DNA from: Elephas maximus indicus | Taxonomy: Eukaryota > Chordata > Mammalia > Proboscidea > Elephantidae | Length of the DNA: 64,000 bases | Direction: 5' to 3' | Assembly (NCBI RefSeq): GCF_024166365.1 | Contig: NC_064822.1 | Coordinates: 149,364,823 to 149,428,822 of the forward strand | Part shown: piece after piece, positions 32,033-43,254 of the stretch | Numbering within the stretch: position 1 is the stretch's first letter | Layout of the letters: each line of letters begins with the position of its first letter | Position numbers and translations under genes: made by a program | Notes under the pieces: generated by a model | The model's database searches: none | What the model was told of the DNA's origin: nothing | What the model saw: the letters and a program-made list of their open reading frames with translations, nothing else

Positions 32033-35028
32033 GTTGTTGTTAGATGCCCTCGAGTCGGTTCCGACTCATAGTGGCCCTATACACAACAGAATGAAACACT
32101 GCCTGGTCCTGCGCCATCCTTAAAATCGTTGTTATGTTTGAGCTCATTGTTGCAGCCACTGTGTCAATCTACCCCATTGAGGGTCTTCCTCTTTTCTACT
32201 GACCCTGTACTTTGCCAAGAATGATGTCTTTTTCCAGGGACTGATCCCTCCTGACAACATGTCCAGAGTATGTAAGACGCAGTCTCGCCATCCTTGCTTC
32301 AAAGGAACATTCTGGTTGTACTTCTTCCAAGACAGATTAGTTTGCCAATGTTCTTTTGGCAGTCCATGGTATATTCAATATTCTCCGTCAAGACCACAAC
32401 TCAAAGGCATCAATTCCTCTTTGGTCTTCCTTATTCATTGTCCAGCTTTCACATGCATATGATGTGATTGAAAATACCATGGCTTGTATCAGGTCCACCT
32501 TAGTCTTCAAGGTGACAGCTTTGCTTTTCAACACTTTAAAGAGGTCTTTTGCAGCAGATTTACCCAATGCAATGCGTCATTTAATTTCTTGACTGCTGCA
32601 TCCGTGGGTGTTGATTGTGAACCCAAGTAAAGTGAACTTGACAACTTCATTATTTTCTCTGTTTATCATGATGTTGGTCATTGATCCAGTTGTGAGGATT
32701 TTGTTTTCTTTATGTCGAGGTGCAATCCATACTGAAGGCTATGGTCTTCAATTTTCATTAGTAAGTGCGTCAAGTCCTTTTCACTTTCAGCAAGCAAGGT
32801 TGTGTCAACTGCATAACACAGACTGTTAATGAGTCTTCCTCCAATCCTGATGCCCTGTTCTTCTTCATATAGTCCAGCTTCTCGGATTATTTGTTCAGCA
32901 TACAGATTGAATAGGTATGGTGAAAGGATACAACCCTGATGCACACCTTTCCTGACTTTAAACTACTCAGTATCTGCTTGTTCTGTCTTAACAACTGTCT
33001 ATTAATCTATGTAAAGGTTCCTCATGAGCACAATTAAGTGTTCTGGAATTCCCATTCTTCGCAGTGTTATCCATAGTTTGTTATGATCCACACAGTCGAA
33101 TGCCTTTGCATAGTCAATAAAACACAGGTAAACATCCTTCTGGTATTCTCTTCTTTCAGCCAGGATGCATCTGACATCAGCAATGATATCCCTGGTTCCA
33201 CATCCTCTTCTGAAACCAGTCAGAATTTCTGGCAGTTCCTTGTCAATATAGTGCAGCAGCCGTTTTTGAAAGATCTTCAGCAAAATTTTGCTTGCGTGTG
33301 ATATTAATAATATTGTTCTATAATTTCCACATTTGGTTGGATCACCTTTCTTGGCAATAGGCATAAATATGGATCTTTTCCAGTCAGTCGGCCAGGAAGC
33401 TGTCTTCCATATTTCTTAGCATAGATGAGTGAGCATCTCCAGCGCTGCATCCGTTTGTTGAAACATCTCAATTGATATTCCATCAATTCCTGGGGCCTTG
33501 TTTTTCGCTAATGCCTTCAGAGCAGCTCGGACTTCCTTCAATACCATCGGTTCGTGATCATATGCTATTTCTTGAAAGGGTTGAACATTGACTAATTCTT
33601 TTTGGTATAATGACTCTGTGTATTCCTTCCATCTTCTTTTGATGTTTCCTGTGTCGTTTAATATTTTCCCGTGGAATCCTTCAATATTGCAGCTCGAGGC
33701 TTGGATTTTTTCTTTGGTTCTTTCAGCTTGAGAAATACCAAGTGCTTCCCTTTTGGTTTTCTATCTCCAGCTCTTTGCACATGTCATTATAATACTTTGT
33801 CTTCTCGAGCCACTCTTTGAAATCTTCAGTTTTTTTACTTCATTATTTCTTCCTTTTGCTTTAGCTGATCAACGTTCATGAGCAAGTTTCAGAGCCTCCC
33901 CTGACAGCCATGTTGGTCTTTTCTTTCTTTCCTGTTTTTTCAAAGACCTCTTGCTTCCTTCATGGATGATGTCCTTGATGTCATTCCACAACTCATCTGG
34001 TCTTCAGTCACTAGTGTTCAATGTGTCAAATCTATTCTTCATATGGTCTCTAAATTCAGGTGGGATACACTCAAGGTCATATTTTGGATCTCGTGGACTT
34101 GCTATGATTTTCTCTGGTTACAGGGAGAACTTCCATGTGAGCAACTGATGGTCTGTTCCATAGTCGGCTCCTGCCCTGGTTCTGATATTGAGCTTTTCCA
34201 TAGTCTCTTTCCACAGATGCAGTCAATTTCATTCCTCCGTGTTCCATCTCGCAACGTCCATGTATATAGTCATTGTTTATGTTGGTGAAAGAAGGTATTT
34301 GCAATGAAGAAGTCGTTGGTCCTGCAAAATTCTATCATTCGATCTCCGGCATTGTTTCTATCACCAAGGCCTTGTTTTCCAACTACCCATCCTTCTTCTT
34401 TGTTTCCAACTTTTGCATTCCAATCACCAGCAATTATTAATGCATCCTGGTTGCATTTTTGATCAATTTCAGACCGTAGCAGCTGATAAAAATCTTCTAT
34501 TTCTTCATCTTTGGCCCTAGTGTTTGGCACGTAAATTTGAACAATAGTCGTATTAACTGGTTTTCCTTGTAGGCATATGGATATTATCCTATCACTGACA
34601 GTGTTGTGCTTCAGAATAGATCTTGAAATGTTCTTTTTCATAATGAACGCAATGCCATTCCTCTTTAAGCTGTCGTTCCCAGCATAGTAGACTACATGAT
34701 TGTCTGATTCCAAATGGCCAACACCAGTTCATTTCAGCTCACTAATGCCTAGGATATTGATATTTATGTGTTCCATTTCATGCTATTTCCTATTTTCCTA
34801 GATACATTCGAGGTTTCAGTTGTTAATGGATGTTTGCAGCTGTTTTTTCTCATTTTGAGTCGTGCCACATCAGCAAATGAAGGACCCAAAAGCTTTAGTC
34901 CACCCACATCATTAAGGCTGACTCGACTTTGAGGGGGCTGCTCTTCCCCAGTCATCTTTTGTGTGCCTTCCGTTCTGAGGGGCTTATCTTCCAGCACTAT
35001 ATCAGACAATGTTCTGCTGCCATTTATA
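32033..35028 (-). mobile_element. Near full-length RTE LINE, antisense
   Basis: A continuous RTE of about 3.0 kb from the tail (TTGTTGTTAGATGCCCTCGA) to the 5' leader (GTCTGATATAGTGCTGG in antisense near 35005). It lacks only the outermost leader present in the 35.5-38.8 kb copy. AACTTTCTCTT (32022-32032) and AACTATTTCTCTT (35029-35041) look like a TSD with a 2-bp indel. It is head to head with the next RTE. Confidence 0.9.
32040..34853 (-). pseudogene. RTE endonuclease/reverse transcriptase ORF, degenerate
   Basis: Read on the minus strand from the MRKNSCKH start (34853) this would be one polyprotein with an N-terminal APE-type endonuclease and a C-terminal reverse transcriptase. The endonuclease shows IIAGDWNAKVGNKEEG near 34440-34390. 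The RT shows MPIAKKGDPTKCGNYRTI (33364 on), VYLCFIDYAKAFDCVDHNK and QGCILSPYLFNLYAEQII near 32940. The catalytic YADD box reads CYAVD (about 32815), so the first aspartate is lost. At least seven frame breaks or stops split the ORF. The EN nicks DNA and the RT copies the RNA at the nick in active relatives, but this copy cannot. Confidence 0.85.
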
Positions 35029-35041
35029 AACTATTTCTCTT

Positions 35042-35531
35042 CTTTGATGCTTTTTTTTTTAAAATCAACTTTATGCACAAGATAAGGTATTCAGTAACTA
35101 ATGGCAAATTAACACCTGTCATAAAACTATAAAGTCTGTCAAGATTTCTGATATATCCATGGGACAATTTGATTTTTTTCCTCAGATTATTTAAAAATAT
35201 ATCTATATTAGGAAAAAAAAAAAAAAATTGGGAGGCCTGCCCAGGTATCTTTTTGCCTTCTGTAAGAACAATCATCCCTCTCACTCTCCCACCAAAAAAA
35301 TGAGCCAATGAAGGCTGGCTAGCACAATGTGGCCTCAACTCCCTTGTCATAAGAAGTGCATTTCTGAATGAAGATAACCATCTAGGAGCTCTTCCAATAA
35401 TTCTAGACACAATGATTCTTCTATTAGTTTTTGAACATTGAAATGTAAAGTCACATAGGAAACTTATAAGGACATATTTGTCTTATGTGTGTGGAGAAGA
35501 AAGTGAGTTTAAAGATGTATTTGTTTTCTAC
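35042..35531. other. Spacer between head-to-head RTE copies
   Basis: Unassigned DNA with T- and A-runs (35050, 35210-35226). The last part (TGTTTTCTACAGTTACAGT) may be the outer end of the old MLT1-like LTR that resumes after the second RTE. Confidence 0.45.
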
Positions 35532-35540
35532 AGTTACAGT

Positions 35541-38500
35541 GCCCCATGTGTCTGTCAGTTTGTCATAACGTGGGGGCTTGTGTGTTGCTCTGATGCTGGA
35601 AGCTATGTCACCGGTATTCAGATACCAGCAAGGTCACCCATGGAGGACAGGTTTCAGCTGAGCTTCCAGACTAAGACAGACTAGGAAGAAGGATCTGGCA
35701 GTCTACTTCTGAAATGCATTAGCCAGTGAAAACCTTACGAATAGCAGCGGAACATTGTCTGATATAGTGCTGGAAGATCACCCCCCCCCCCGCCAGGTTA
35801 GAAGGCACTCAAAAGATGACTGGGGAAGAGCTGCCTTCTCAAAATAGAGTAGACCTTAATGACATGGAAGGAGTAAAGCTTTTGGGACCTTCATTTGCTA
35901 ATGTGGCATGACTGAAAATGAGAAGAAACAGCTGCAAACATCCACTGATAATCGGAACCTGGAACGTACGAAGTATGAATCTAGGAAAGCTGGAAATCGT
36001 CAAAAATGAAATGGAAAGCATAAACATCAATACCCTAGGCATTAGTGAGCTGAAATGGACTGGCATTGGCTCTTTTGAATTGGACAATCATATAGTCTAC
36101 TGTGCTGGGAATGACAACTCGAAGAGGAATGGTGTTGGATTCATCATCAAAAAGAACCTTTCAAGATCTATCCTAAAGTACAATGCTGTCAGTGATAGGA
36201 TAATATCCATATGCCTACAAGGAAGACCAGTTAACACGACTATTATTCAAATTTACACACCAACCACTAGGGCCAAAGATGAAGAAATAGAAGATTTTTA
36301 TCAGCTGCTACAGTCTGAAATTGATCGATGCAGTCAAGATGCATTAATAATTACTGGCGATTGGAATGCGAAAGTTGGAAACAAAGAAGAAGGATCAGTA
36401 GTTGGAAAATATGGCCTTGGTGACAGAAAAAATGCCAAAGATCGAATGATAGAATTTTGCAAGACCAATGACGTCTTCATTGCAAATACCTTCATTCACT
36501 AACATAAACGGAGACTCTACACATGGACTTCACCAGATGGAACACACAGAAATCAAATTGACTACATCTGTGGAAAGAGGCGATAGAAAAGCTCAATATC
36601 ATCAGTCAGAACAAGGCCAGGGGCCGACTGTGGAACAGACCATCAATTGTTCATATGCAAGTTCAAGTAGAAACTAAAGAAAATCAGAGCAAGTCCACGA
36701 GAGCCAAAATATGACCTTGAGTATATCCCACCTGAATTTAGAGACCATCTCAAGAAGAGATTTGACGCATTGAACACTAGTGACTGAATACCAGACGAAC
36801 TGTGGAATGACATCAAGGACATCAGCCATGAAGAAAGCAAGAGGTCATTGAAAAGACAGGAAAGAAAGAAAAGACCAAGATGGATGTCAGAGGAGACTCG
36901 CTGAAACTTGCTTTTGAGCGTTGAGCAGCTAAAGCAAAAGGAAGAATTGATGAAGTAAAAGAACTGAACAGAAGATTTCAAAGGGCCTCTCGAGAAGACA
37001 AACTAAAGTATTAAAATCACATGTGCGAAGAGCTGGAGATGGAAAACTAAAAGTCAAGAACACGCTCGGTATTTCTCAAGCTGAAAGAACTGAAGAAAAA
37101 ATTCAAGCTTCGAGTTGTAACAGTGAAGGATTTCATGGCGAAGATATTAAACGACGCAGGAAGCATCAAAAAAAAAAGGTGGAAGGAATACACAGAGTCA
37201 TTATACCAAAAAGAATCAGTCGATATTCAACCATTTCAAGAGATGGCATATGATCAGGAACCGATGGTACTGAAGGAAGAAGTCCAAGCTGCTCTGAAGG
37301 CATTGGCGAAAAACAAGGCCCCAGGCATTGATGGAATATCAATTGAGATGTTTCAAGAAACAGATGCAGTGCTGGAGGTGCTCACTCGTCTATGCCAAGA
37401 AATATGGAAGACAGCTTCCTGGCCAACTGACTGGAAAAGATCCATATTTATGCCTATTGCCAAGAAAGGTGATCCAACCAAATGTGGAAATTATAGAACA
37501 ATATTATTAATATCACACACAAGCAAAATTTTGCTGAAGATCATTCAAAAATGGCTGCAGGAGTATATCAACAGGGAACTGCCAGAAATTCAGGCTGGTT
37601 TCAGAAGAGGACGTGGAAGCAGGGATATCATTGCTGATGTCAGATGAATCCTGGCTGAAAGCAGAGAATACCAGAAGGATGTTTACCTTTGTTTTATTGA
37701 CTATGCAAAGGCATTCGACTGTGTGGATCATAACAAACTATGGATAACAATGGGAAGAATGGGAATTCCAGAACACTTAATTGTGCTCATGAGGAGCCTT
37801 TACATAGACCAAGAGGCAGTTGTTTGGACAGAACAAGGGGATAGTGATTGGTTTAAAGTCAGGAAAGGTGTGTGTCAGGGTTGTATCCTTTCACCATACC
37901 TATTTAATCTGTATGTTGAGCAAATAATCCGAGAAGCTGGACTATATGAAGAAGTACGGGGCATCAGGATTGGAGGAAGAGTCATTACCAACCTGCGTTA
38001 TGCAAATGACACAACCTTGCTTGCTGAAAGTGAAGAGGACATGAAGCATTTACTAATGAAGATCAAAGACCAGCCTTCAGTATGGATTACACCTCAGCAT
38101 AAAGTAAACAAAAATCCTCACAACTGGACCAATGAGCAACATCATGATAAACGGAGAAAAGATTGAAGTAGTCAAGGATTTCATTTTACTTGGATCTACA
38201 ATCAACAGACATGGAAGCAGCAGTCAAGAAATCAAAAGACACATTGCACTGGGCAAATCTGTTGCAAAGGACCTCTTCAAAGTGTTGAAGAGCAAAGATG
38301 TCACCCTGAAGACTTAGGTGCGCCTGACCCAAGCCATGGTATTTTCAATCACATCATATGCATGTGAAAGCTGGACAATGAATAAAGAAGACCGAAGAAG
38401 AGTTGACGCCATTGAATTGCGGTGTTGGCGACGAATATTGACTATACCATGGACTGCCAAAAGAACGAACAAATCTGTCTTTGAAGAAGTGTGGCCAGAA

Positions 38501-38780
38501 TGCTTCTTAGAGGCAAGGATGGCAGGACTGCATCTTACGTACTTTGGACATGTTGTCGGGAGGGATCAGTCCCTGGAGAAGGACAGCATGCTTGGCAGAA
38601 TACAGGGTTAGCGGAAAAGAGGAACACCCTTAACAAGGTGTACTGACACAGTGGCTGCAACAATGAGCTCAAGCATAACAATTGTAAGGATGGCTCAGGA
38701 CCGGGCAGTGTTTTGTTCTGTTGTGCATAGGGTCACTATGAGTCGGAACCGACTCGATGGCACCTAACAACAACAAAAGT
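35541..38780 (+). mobile_element. Full-length RTE LINE
   Basis: About 3.24 kb, the usual full length for BovB-like RTE elements. A 5' leader of about 380 bp (GCCCCATGTGTCTGTCAG onward, with GGCAGTCTACTTCTGAA) precedes one coding region. Almost no 3' UTR follows the stop at 38765-38767, which runs directly into the CAACAACAA tail. AGTTACAGT (35532-35540) and AGTTACTGT (38781-38789) may be the TSD. The target seems to be the edge of an old MLT1-like LTR. A run of eleven C occurs at 35781-35791. Confidence 0.93.
35918..38767 (+). pseudogene. RTE endonuclease/reverse transcriptase ORF, inactivated
   Basis: One polyprotein frame of about 950 codons starts at the ATG of MRRNSCKH. Residues 1-190 are an APE-type endonuclease: GTWNVRSM near residue 10, SELKWTGIG near 42, and GDWNAKVGN near 148. 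The RT follows from about 37123, with KNKAPGIDGI, FMPIAKKGDPTKCGNYRTI, AKAFDCVDHNK and QGCILSPYLFNLYVEQII. Inactivating changes are visible. CAA became TAA in the FIHQH context (about 36500). TGG became TGA at 37645-37647. Small indels lie in the linker (36890-37020). The catalytic YADD reads YAND at 37999-38010. The last codons (MSRNRLDGT stop) lie in the tail shared with AfroSINEs. Confidence 0.9.
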
Positions 38781-38789
38781 AGTTACTGT

Positions 38790-39455
38790 AATGAACTATC
38801 ACAAATTTAATGTCTTTAAACACAACCATATTTATTATCGTACAGTTCTGTAGGTGAGAAGTCTGACACAGGTCTCGATGGGCTAAAATCAACGTGTGGG
38901 CAGGGATGCATTTCTTCTTGGTGCCTGTAGGGGGAGTCTGTTTCCTTGCCTTTTCCACCTTTCCTGTCAACATTCCTTGGCTCAGTGACTTTCTCCACCT
39001 TCAAAGCTACCAATCACAAGCAAATCCTCACAGCAGTTACTCTGAGTGCTGTTTGGCCCCTCCCCCCTTCTACTTTTAGGGACCCTTACAATTACTTTGG
39101 GTTTCCTAAGTGGCACAAGTGGTTTGCGTTTGGCTGCTAACCTAAAGGATAATAATTCGAACCCACCCAGAGGCACCATTGAAGAAAGGCTTGGCGATTA
39201 GCTTCTGTGAATGTCACAGCCAAAAAAAAATTAACACGTTGGTTGTCATGAGTTGGAACCAACTCCATGGAAAAAGATTTTCTTCGGGCTTTGCAATTAC
39301 ACTGTGTTCACCTCATAATCCATGATATTCTCCACTTACGAAGTCCTTAATCACATCTAGAAAGTCCCTTTGCCATGTAAGGTAACGTATTCACAGTTTC
39401 CATAGATTAAAAGATAACATATTTGGAGGGTGGCATTATACTGCCTACCACAAAA
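38790..39455 (-). mobile_element. Old MLT1-like MaLR LTR, antisense, split by a SINE
   Basis: TGTAATGAACTATCACAAAT, TTTATTATCGTACAGTTCTG, GTGAGAAGTCTGACACAGGT, CTTGCCTTTTCCACCTTTCC and later TTTGCCATGTAAGGTAACGT and ACTGCCTACCACA follow the order of an antisense MaLR LTR of the MLT1 kind. It is much more diverged than the other LTRs in the window. A SINE interrupts it at 39100-39290, and the RTE at 35.5-38.8 kb probably landed near its edge. Confidence 0.6.
39100..39290 (+). mobile_element. AfroSINE, long variant, with TSD
   Basis: GGTTTCCTAAGTGGCACAAG, TTTGGCTGCTAACCTAAAGG, ATTCGAACCCACCCAGAGGC, AAAGGCTTGGCGATTAGCTT, then a TTGGTTGTCATGAGTTGGAA tail. This is the type with a GGCGAT...TTCTG middle segment. 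TTACAATTACTTTG (39086-39099) and TTGCAATTACACTG (39291-39304) are an old TSD with three mismatches. Confidence 0.82.
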
Positions 39456-39850
39456 GAGACAGGAGAGACAGTAATAGAGAGACATAAAGAGAAAATCAAA
39501 GCAAGAAGCTGTGCAAAGAAAAGCAGAGATGAAAATTCTGTGGTTCCTAAAAGAAAATGTTACCTGTTTTTGTTTGCTCGTTTTGTTTTCCCTGATAACT
39601 TTCTAGATCCTGTTTCTAGCCTCTCATAAGTCTGTGCTGCCCCTTCTGCCTGTGAGTGACAAAAATACTCGTGTATCTTCCAACCCCTCCCCCAAATCTC
39701 TCTTGTTTAGGTTAACCTGAAAGGCTGCTAGTTGTTTACAAGAGAATAATCTCTAAAATAATCAGATTGGGAGACGTGTCATCTTTCAGTTATACAGGCG
39801 GAACAGTCAGACAATTGACTATCATGCAATATGGTATATACTATAACTGT
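39456..39850. other. Unassigned DNA
   Basis: Purine-rich at 39450-39530, then mixed sequence. No gene or repeat is recognised. Confidence 0.45.
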
Positions 39851-40055
39851 ATTAATAATAACTAACATTTCTGGGTGATAAATATGTTTCAGGTACTGCA
39901 TGAAGGGCCTCATGTGAATCTTCTCTTTTGTTCCTACATCACACCAAGGAGCAGGTACTATTATCACTCTTCCAGCCCCCATTTTATAGATGAGAATCCT
40001 GGAGTTAGTTGAACAAGTTTATTCACATACCTGGTGGAATAAGAAACTGAGAGAG
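39851..40055 (+). repeat. MIR SINE
   Basis: AATAACTAACATTTCTGGGT, TTTCAGGTACTGCATGAAGG, GGAGCAGGTACTATTATCAC, CCCATTTTATAGATGAGAAT and GTTTATTCACATACCTGGT follow the MIR order. Confidence 0.8.
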
Positions 40056-40221
40056 AACAGTGAGTGAGGAGAAATACAGAGCAGAAGTCCCTTATCAGCT
40101 AACACAGCAGGAATTCACCATCTTGGACTCCTGTCAGAGATCTGTGGATAAGGAATACGGGAAAGCAGCTTCACAGATATCCCAGCAGGAGACAGAGCAC
40201 CCAGTAACCAGTGATACACAC

Positions 40222-40730
40222 TGTCGTGGATTGAATTATGTCCCCCCAAAAGTGTGTGTATTGACTTGGTTAGGCTATGATTCCCAGTATTCAGTGGTGT
40301 CTTCCCTTTTGTGATTGTAATTTTTTGCCGAAGAGGATTAGGGTGGGATTGTAACACCCTTTCCAGGTCACATCCCTGATCTAATATAAAGGGAGTTTCC
40401 CTGGAGTGTGGCCTGCACCACCTTTTATCTCTCAAGAAATAAAAGGAAAGGGAAGCTAGCAGAGAGTTGGGGACCTCATACCACCAAGAGAGCAGCACCA
40501 GGAGCAGAGCATGTCCTTTGGACCAAGGGTCCCTATGCATGAGAAGCTCCTCAATTAGGGGGAGACTGGGGACAAAGACCTTCTTCCAGAGACAAAAGAA
40601 AGACTTCCCCTGGAGCTGACACCCTGAATTTGGACTTTTAGCCTACTTTACTGTGAGGAAATAAATTTCTCTTTGTTAAAGCCATCCACTTGTGGTATTT
40701 CTGTTATAGCAGCATTAGATGACTATGACA
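40222..40730 (+). repeat. 5' LTR of MaLR element
   Basis: A 509-bp LTR with the CCCCCCAAAA block near its start and AATAAA at 40660-40665 near its end. It contains a GATCC-flanked splice of sequence absent from the 3' LTR around 40490-40530 (AGCAGCACCAGGAGCAGAGC), where the 3' LTR has a deletion. Confidence 0.9.
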
Positions 40731-40734
40731 GAAT

Positions 40735-40752
40735 TTGGTGCCAAGAGAGTAG
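40735..40752 (+). promoter_or_regulatory. MaLR primer-binding site
   Basis: TGGTGCCAAGAGAGTAGG begins five bases after the 5' LTR. TGG complements a tRNA CCA end. This position and sequence fit the primer site of ERVL/MaLR elements. The tRNA species was not checked. Confidence 0.7.
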
Positions 40753-41719
40753 GGTGCTGCTCTAACAGATACCTAAAATGTGGAAGTGGTTTTGAAACTG
40801 TGAATGGATAGAAGACTTAGAAGGAAGTGAGGAGAACTCTTAACACTGGAGAAGGCACAGACGGTGAGAAACAGCAACAGAGGACTGGCGGCAGCAGCAG
40901 TGAACTGGCAGCAGCAGAACCAGGAAACCAGTGACAGACAGCACTAGCACTGGAGCTGACCAACAGAGCAAGAGAGCTGAGTGCCTGTGCACAGGAGGCT
41001 TCCTGGCGGAGTGGGGTGCCTCCAAGTACTTATTGGTGGAGCTAGGCTTGCTGACCCATGGAGCAAGAGAGCTGAGTGCCAGAGCTTTGGAACACTTGCC
41101 CCAGCAAGGCAGATGCAGATGTGGGGCCTGAGGAGCCGAGAGGCCAAGACACCTGGAAGCAGAAGCTGAAGAGACAAGGAACACAAGAAGCCGAGCTGCA
41201 TTAGGCTCAGAAGGTATGGCCAGGACCTCTGGAGCTTCAAAGGGCAGAGTTGCCTCTCAGATGGACTAGGAGAATTGCGCACCTAAAGCCGAGGGAACAG
41301 AGTTGCTGTCTCAGTGGGCATGGAAGGTGGAGCTGAAGTCCAGGGTCAAGGGCCTCCACTCAGAATCTGGAGAGTGTGGCCAATACCTAGAGTCTAGAGG
41401 GCAGGGCTATTGTGTAAATGTTCTCAGAGAACAGAGGATTATTTCCAAAGTCTTGAGGGCTAATTTACCATGTTTTACTGACTTGCTTGGTGCCAGTTAT
41501 GCCTTCTTTCCCTCCAATTTCTCTTATTTGTAATGGAAATGTCTAGCTTGTGCCTGTTCTGCCTTTGTATTTTGGAAGCAGATAACTTGTATTCTAGACT
41601 TCACAGATGAAGAGGAATTTTTGGATTTTGGACTTGGAGTTAAGGCTTTTGCTATGATATGGGATGAATATGTTTTCCATGTTGAAAGAATGTGATTTTT
41701 TAGGGGCCAAAGGGTGGAA

Positions 41720-42210
41720 TGTCATGGGTTGAATTATGTCCCTCCAAAAATGTGTGTATTAACTTCGTTAGGCCATGATTCCCAGTATTCTGTGGTTGTC
41801 CTCCACTTTGTGATTGTAATTTTATGTTGAAGAGGATTAGAATGGGATTGTCATACCCTTACCAGGTCACATCCCTGATCCAATATAAAGGGAGTTTCCC
41901 TGGGGTGTGGCCTGCACCACCTTTTATCTCTCAAGAAATAAAAGAAAAGGGAAGATAGCAGAGAGTTGCAGACCTCATACCATCAAGAAAGCAGCATCAG
42001 GGTCCCTGAGCCTCAGAAGTTCCTCAACCAGGTGGAGATTGAGGACAAAGACCTTCCTCCAGGGCCGACCAAGAGAGAAAGTCTTCCCCTGGAGCTGACA
42101 CCCTGAATTTGGACTTCAAGCCTATTTTACTATGAGGAAGTAAATTTCACATGTGTTAAAGCCATTCACTTCTAATATTTCTGTTATAGCAGTACTAGAC
42201 GACTAAGACA
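41720..42210 (+). repeat. 3' LTR of MaLR element
   Basis: A 491-bp LTR that starts TGTCATGGGTTGAATTATGT and ends ACGACTAAGACA. It differs from the 5' LTR by scattered substitutions and a deletion of about 35 bp near 42000, so the pair can date the insertion. Confidence 0.9.
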
Positions 42211-43254
42211 CACACTTTTCCACCACCCACACTTCTTACCCCTGCTTGGTCTCCTCTGCTTCCCAGTGGGCTGCTGTAGCTCAGCTGGGAGGTGCTGACT
42301 CCACGCCACATAGATTCGCCCTGCCCACACCAGCCAGCACCTTCAGTTCCACTTCTTTGTTGCTCATGTTGCTTTTTTGGCTTCTTTTGGTTTCTTCCCT
42401 GTGTCTCATCTCCTCCCCCTCCTTTCTCTTGAACACCTGGCTCTATGTGCCATCTTTGCTGCTTCTTGACAGGCTGTGAAGTATCGCTTAGCTGGTGAGA
42501 TCCCCGGGGACTTTTTTTTCTTTTCCTTTTTGTTTTTCTTCATTTCTCAGTTTCTACCTTCCTTCTTTTCCTGTCTCCTGAATATCAGGCACTGTGTGCC
42601 ATCTCTGCCCCTTCTAGATGGGTTGTGCCCCAAGGCCTGAGAGCAACTTCTAGTTGCTATTGGGATCCCTGGGGCATTTCTTTTCTTTTTAATTATTTAT
42701 TTGTTTCTCTTTTTCTTTCTTCCTTTTTGTTTTTCTTCATCTCTCCATTTTTTGTCTCTCCACTCCAACAGTAGGATTCCTCAACAATTTTTTTTTTTTT
42801 TTTTGGATCCTGTTTCTCTCTCTTCTCTCTCTCCTTTCACATAACCAACTGAGCTCCACACATTGCAATCTCCTCCCTCATTCCTGCCTATCTGCACCAT
42901 GTGCTGAACTCCTGAGCAGCATGGGCACAGCCTACAAGAACTTGCCCTGCACTGATCTCCGGCCTGCCCTATTGGGCACAGTATGTGCCACAAACACCTC
43001 ATCCCAGCTCCTCCCCTTCAGGGGGATCTGCCCTGCTACACCATAGCTGAGTGGCTGGCCCTGCCCATTGGATGAGGAGGTGAAAAGTATCATACCCACA
43101 GATAAGCGAACAACAAAGTGCACATACCACCTGCTCACACAAAACCAAATAAAACAAACAAACAAACAAAGGACTGAAACAAACAAATCTACAATCAATA
43201 AACGAAGAAAATAACCACTGAATATCCCAAAGACAGCAGACAATATCAAAACAT

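Larger units (their letters stand above)
40222..42210 (+). mobile_element. Complete two-LTR MaLR-type element
   Basis: 5' LTR 40222-40730, internal region 40731-41719, 3' LTR 41720-42210. Both LTRs start TGTC and end in CA. CACAC flanks both sides (40217-40221 and 42211-42215), a perfect 5-bp TSD. A primer-binding-like TGGTGCCAAGAGAGT starts five bases after the 5' LTR. A purine-rich GGGGCCAAAGGGTGGAA tract lies just before the 3' LTR. The internal part is only about 1 kb, lacks pol, and has short frames without retroviral domains, as in nonautonomous ERVL-MaLR elements. The enzymes probably came from an ERVL relative. Confidence 0.93.
40056..43254 (+). promoter_or_regulatory. Probable L1 5' UTR (split by MaLR element)
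   Basis: Sequence on both sides of the MaLR insertion (40056-40221 and 42216-43254) is GC-richer than its surroundings and leads straight into L1 ORF1. With the MaLR and one TSD removed, the left part (CACCATCTTGGACTCC...) joins the right part (TTTTCCACCACCCAC...CTGCTGTAGCTCAGCTGGG) as one leader. L1 leaders carry an internal RNA polymerase II promoter. The exact 5' end is not fixed because I see no TSD for the L1. Confidence 0.5.

Noticed and set aside
35478-35684. 68-codon open frame before the RTE ORF
   Set aside because: It spans the RTE leader boundary and has no homology; leader uORFs are common by chance.
40931-41282. Open frames of 62-114 codons in the MaLR internal region
   Set aside because: No gag or pol domain is visible, frames overlap on both strands, and MaLR internals are known to lack enzyme genes.
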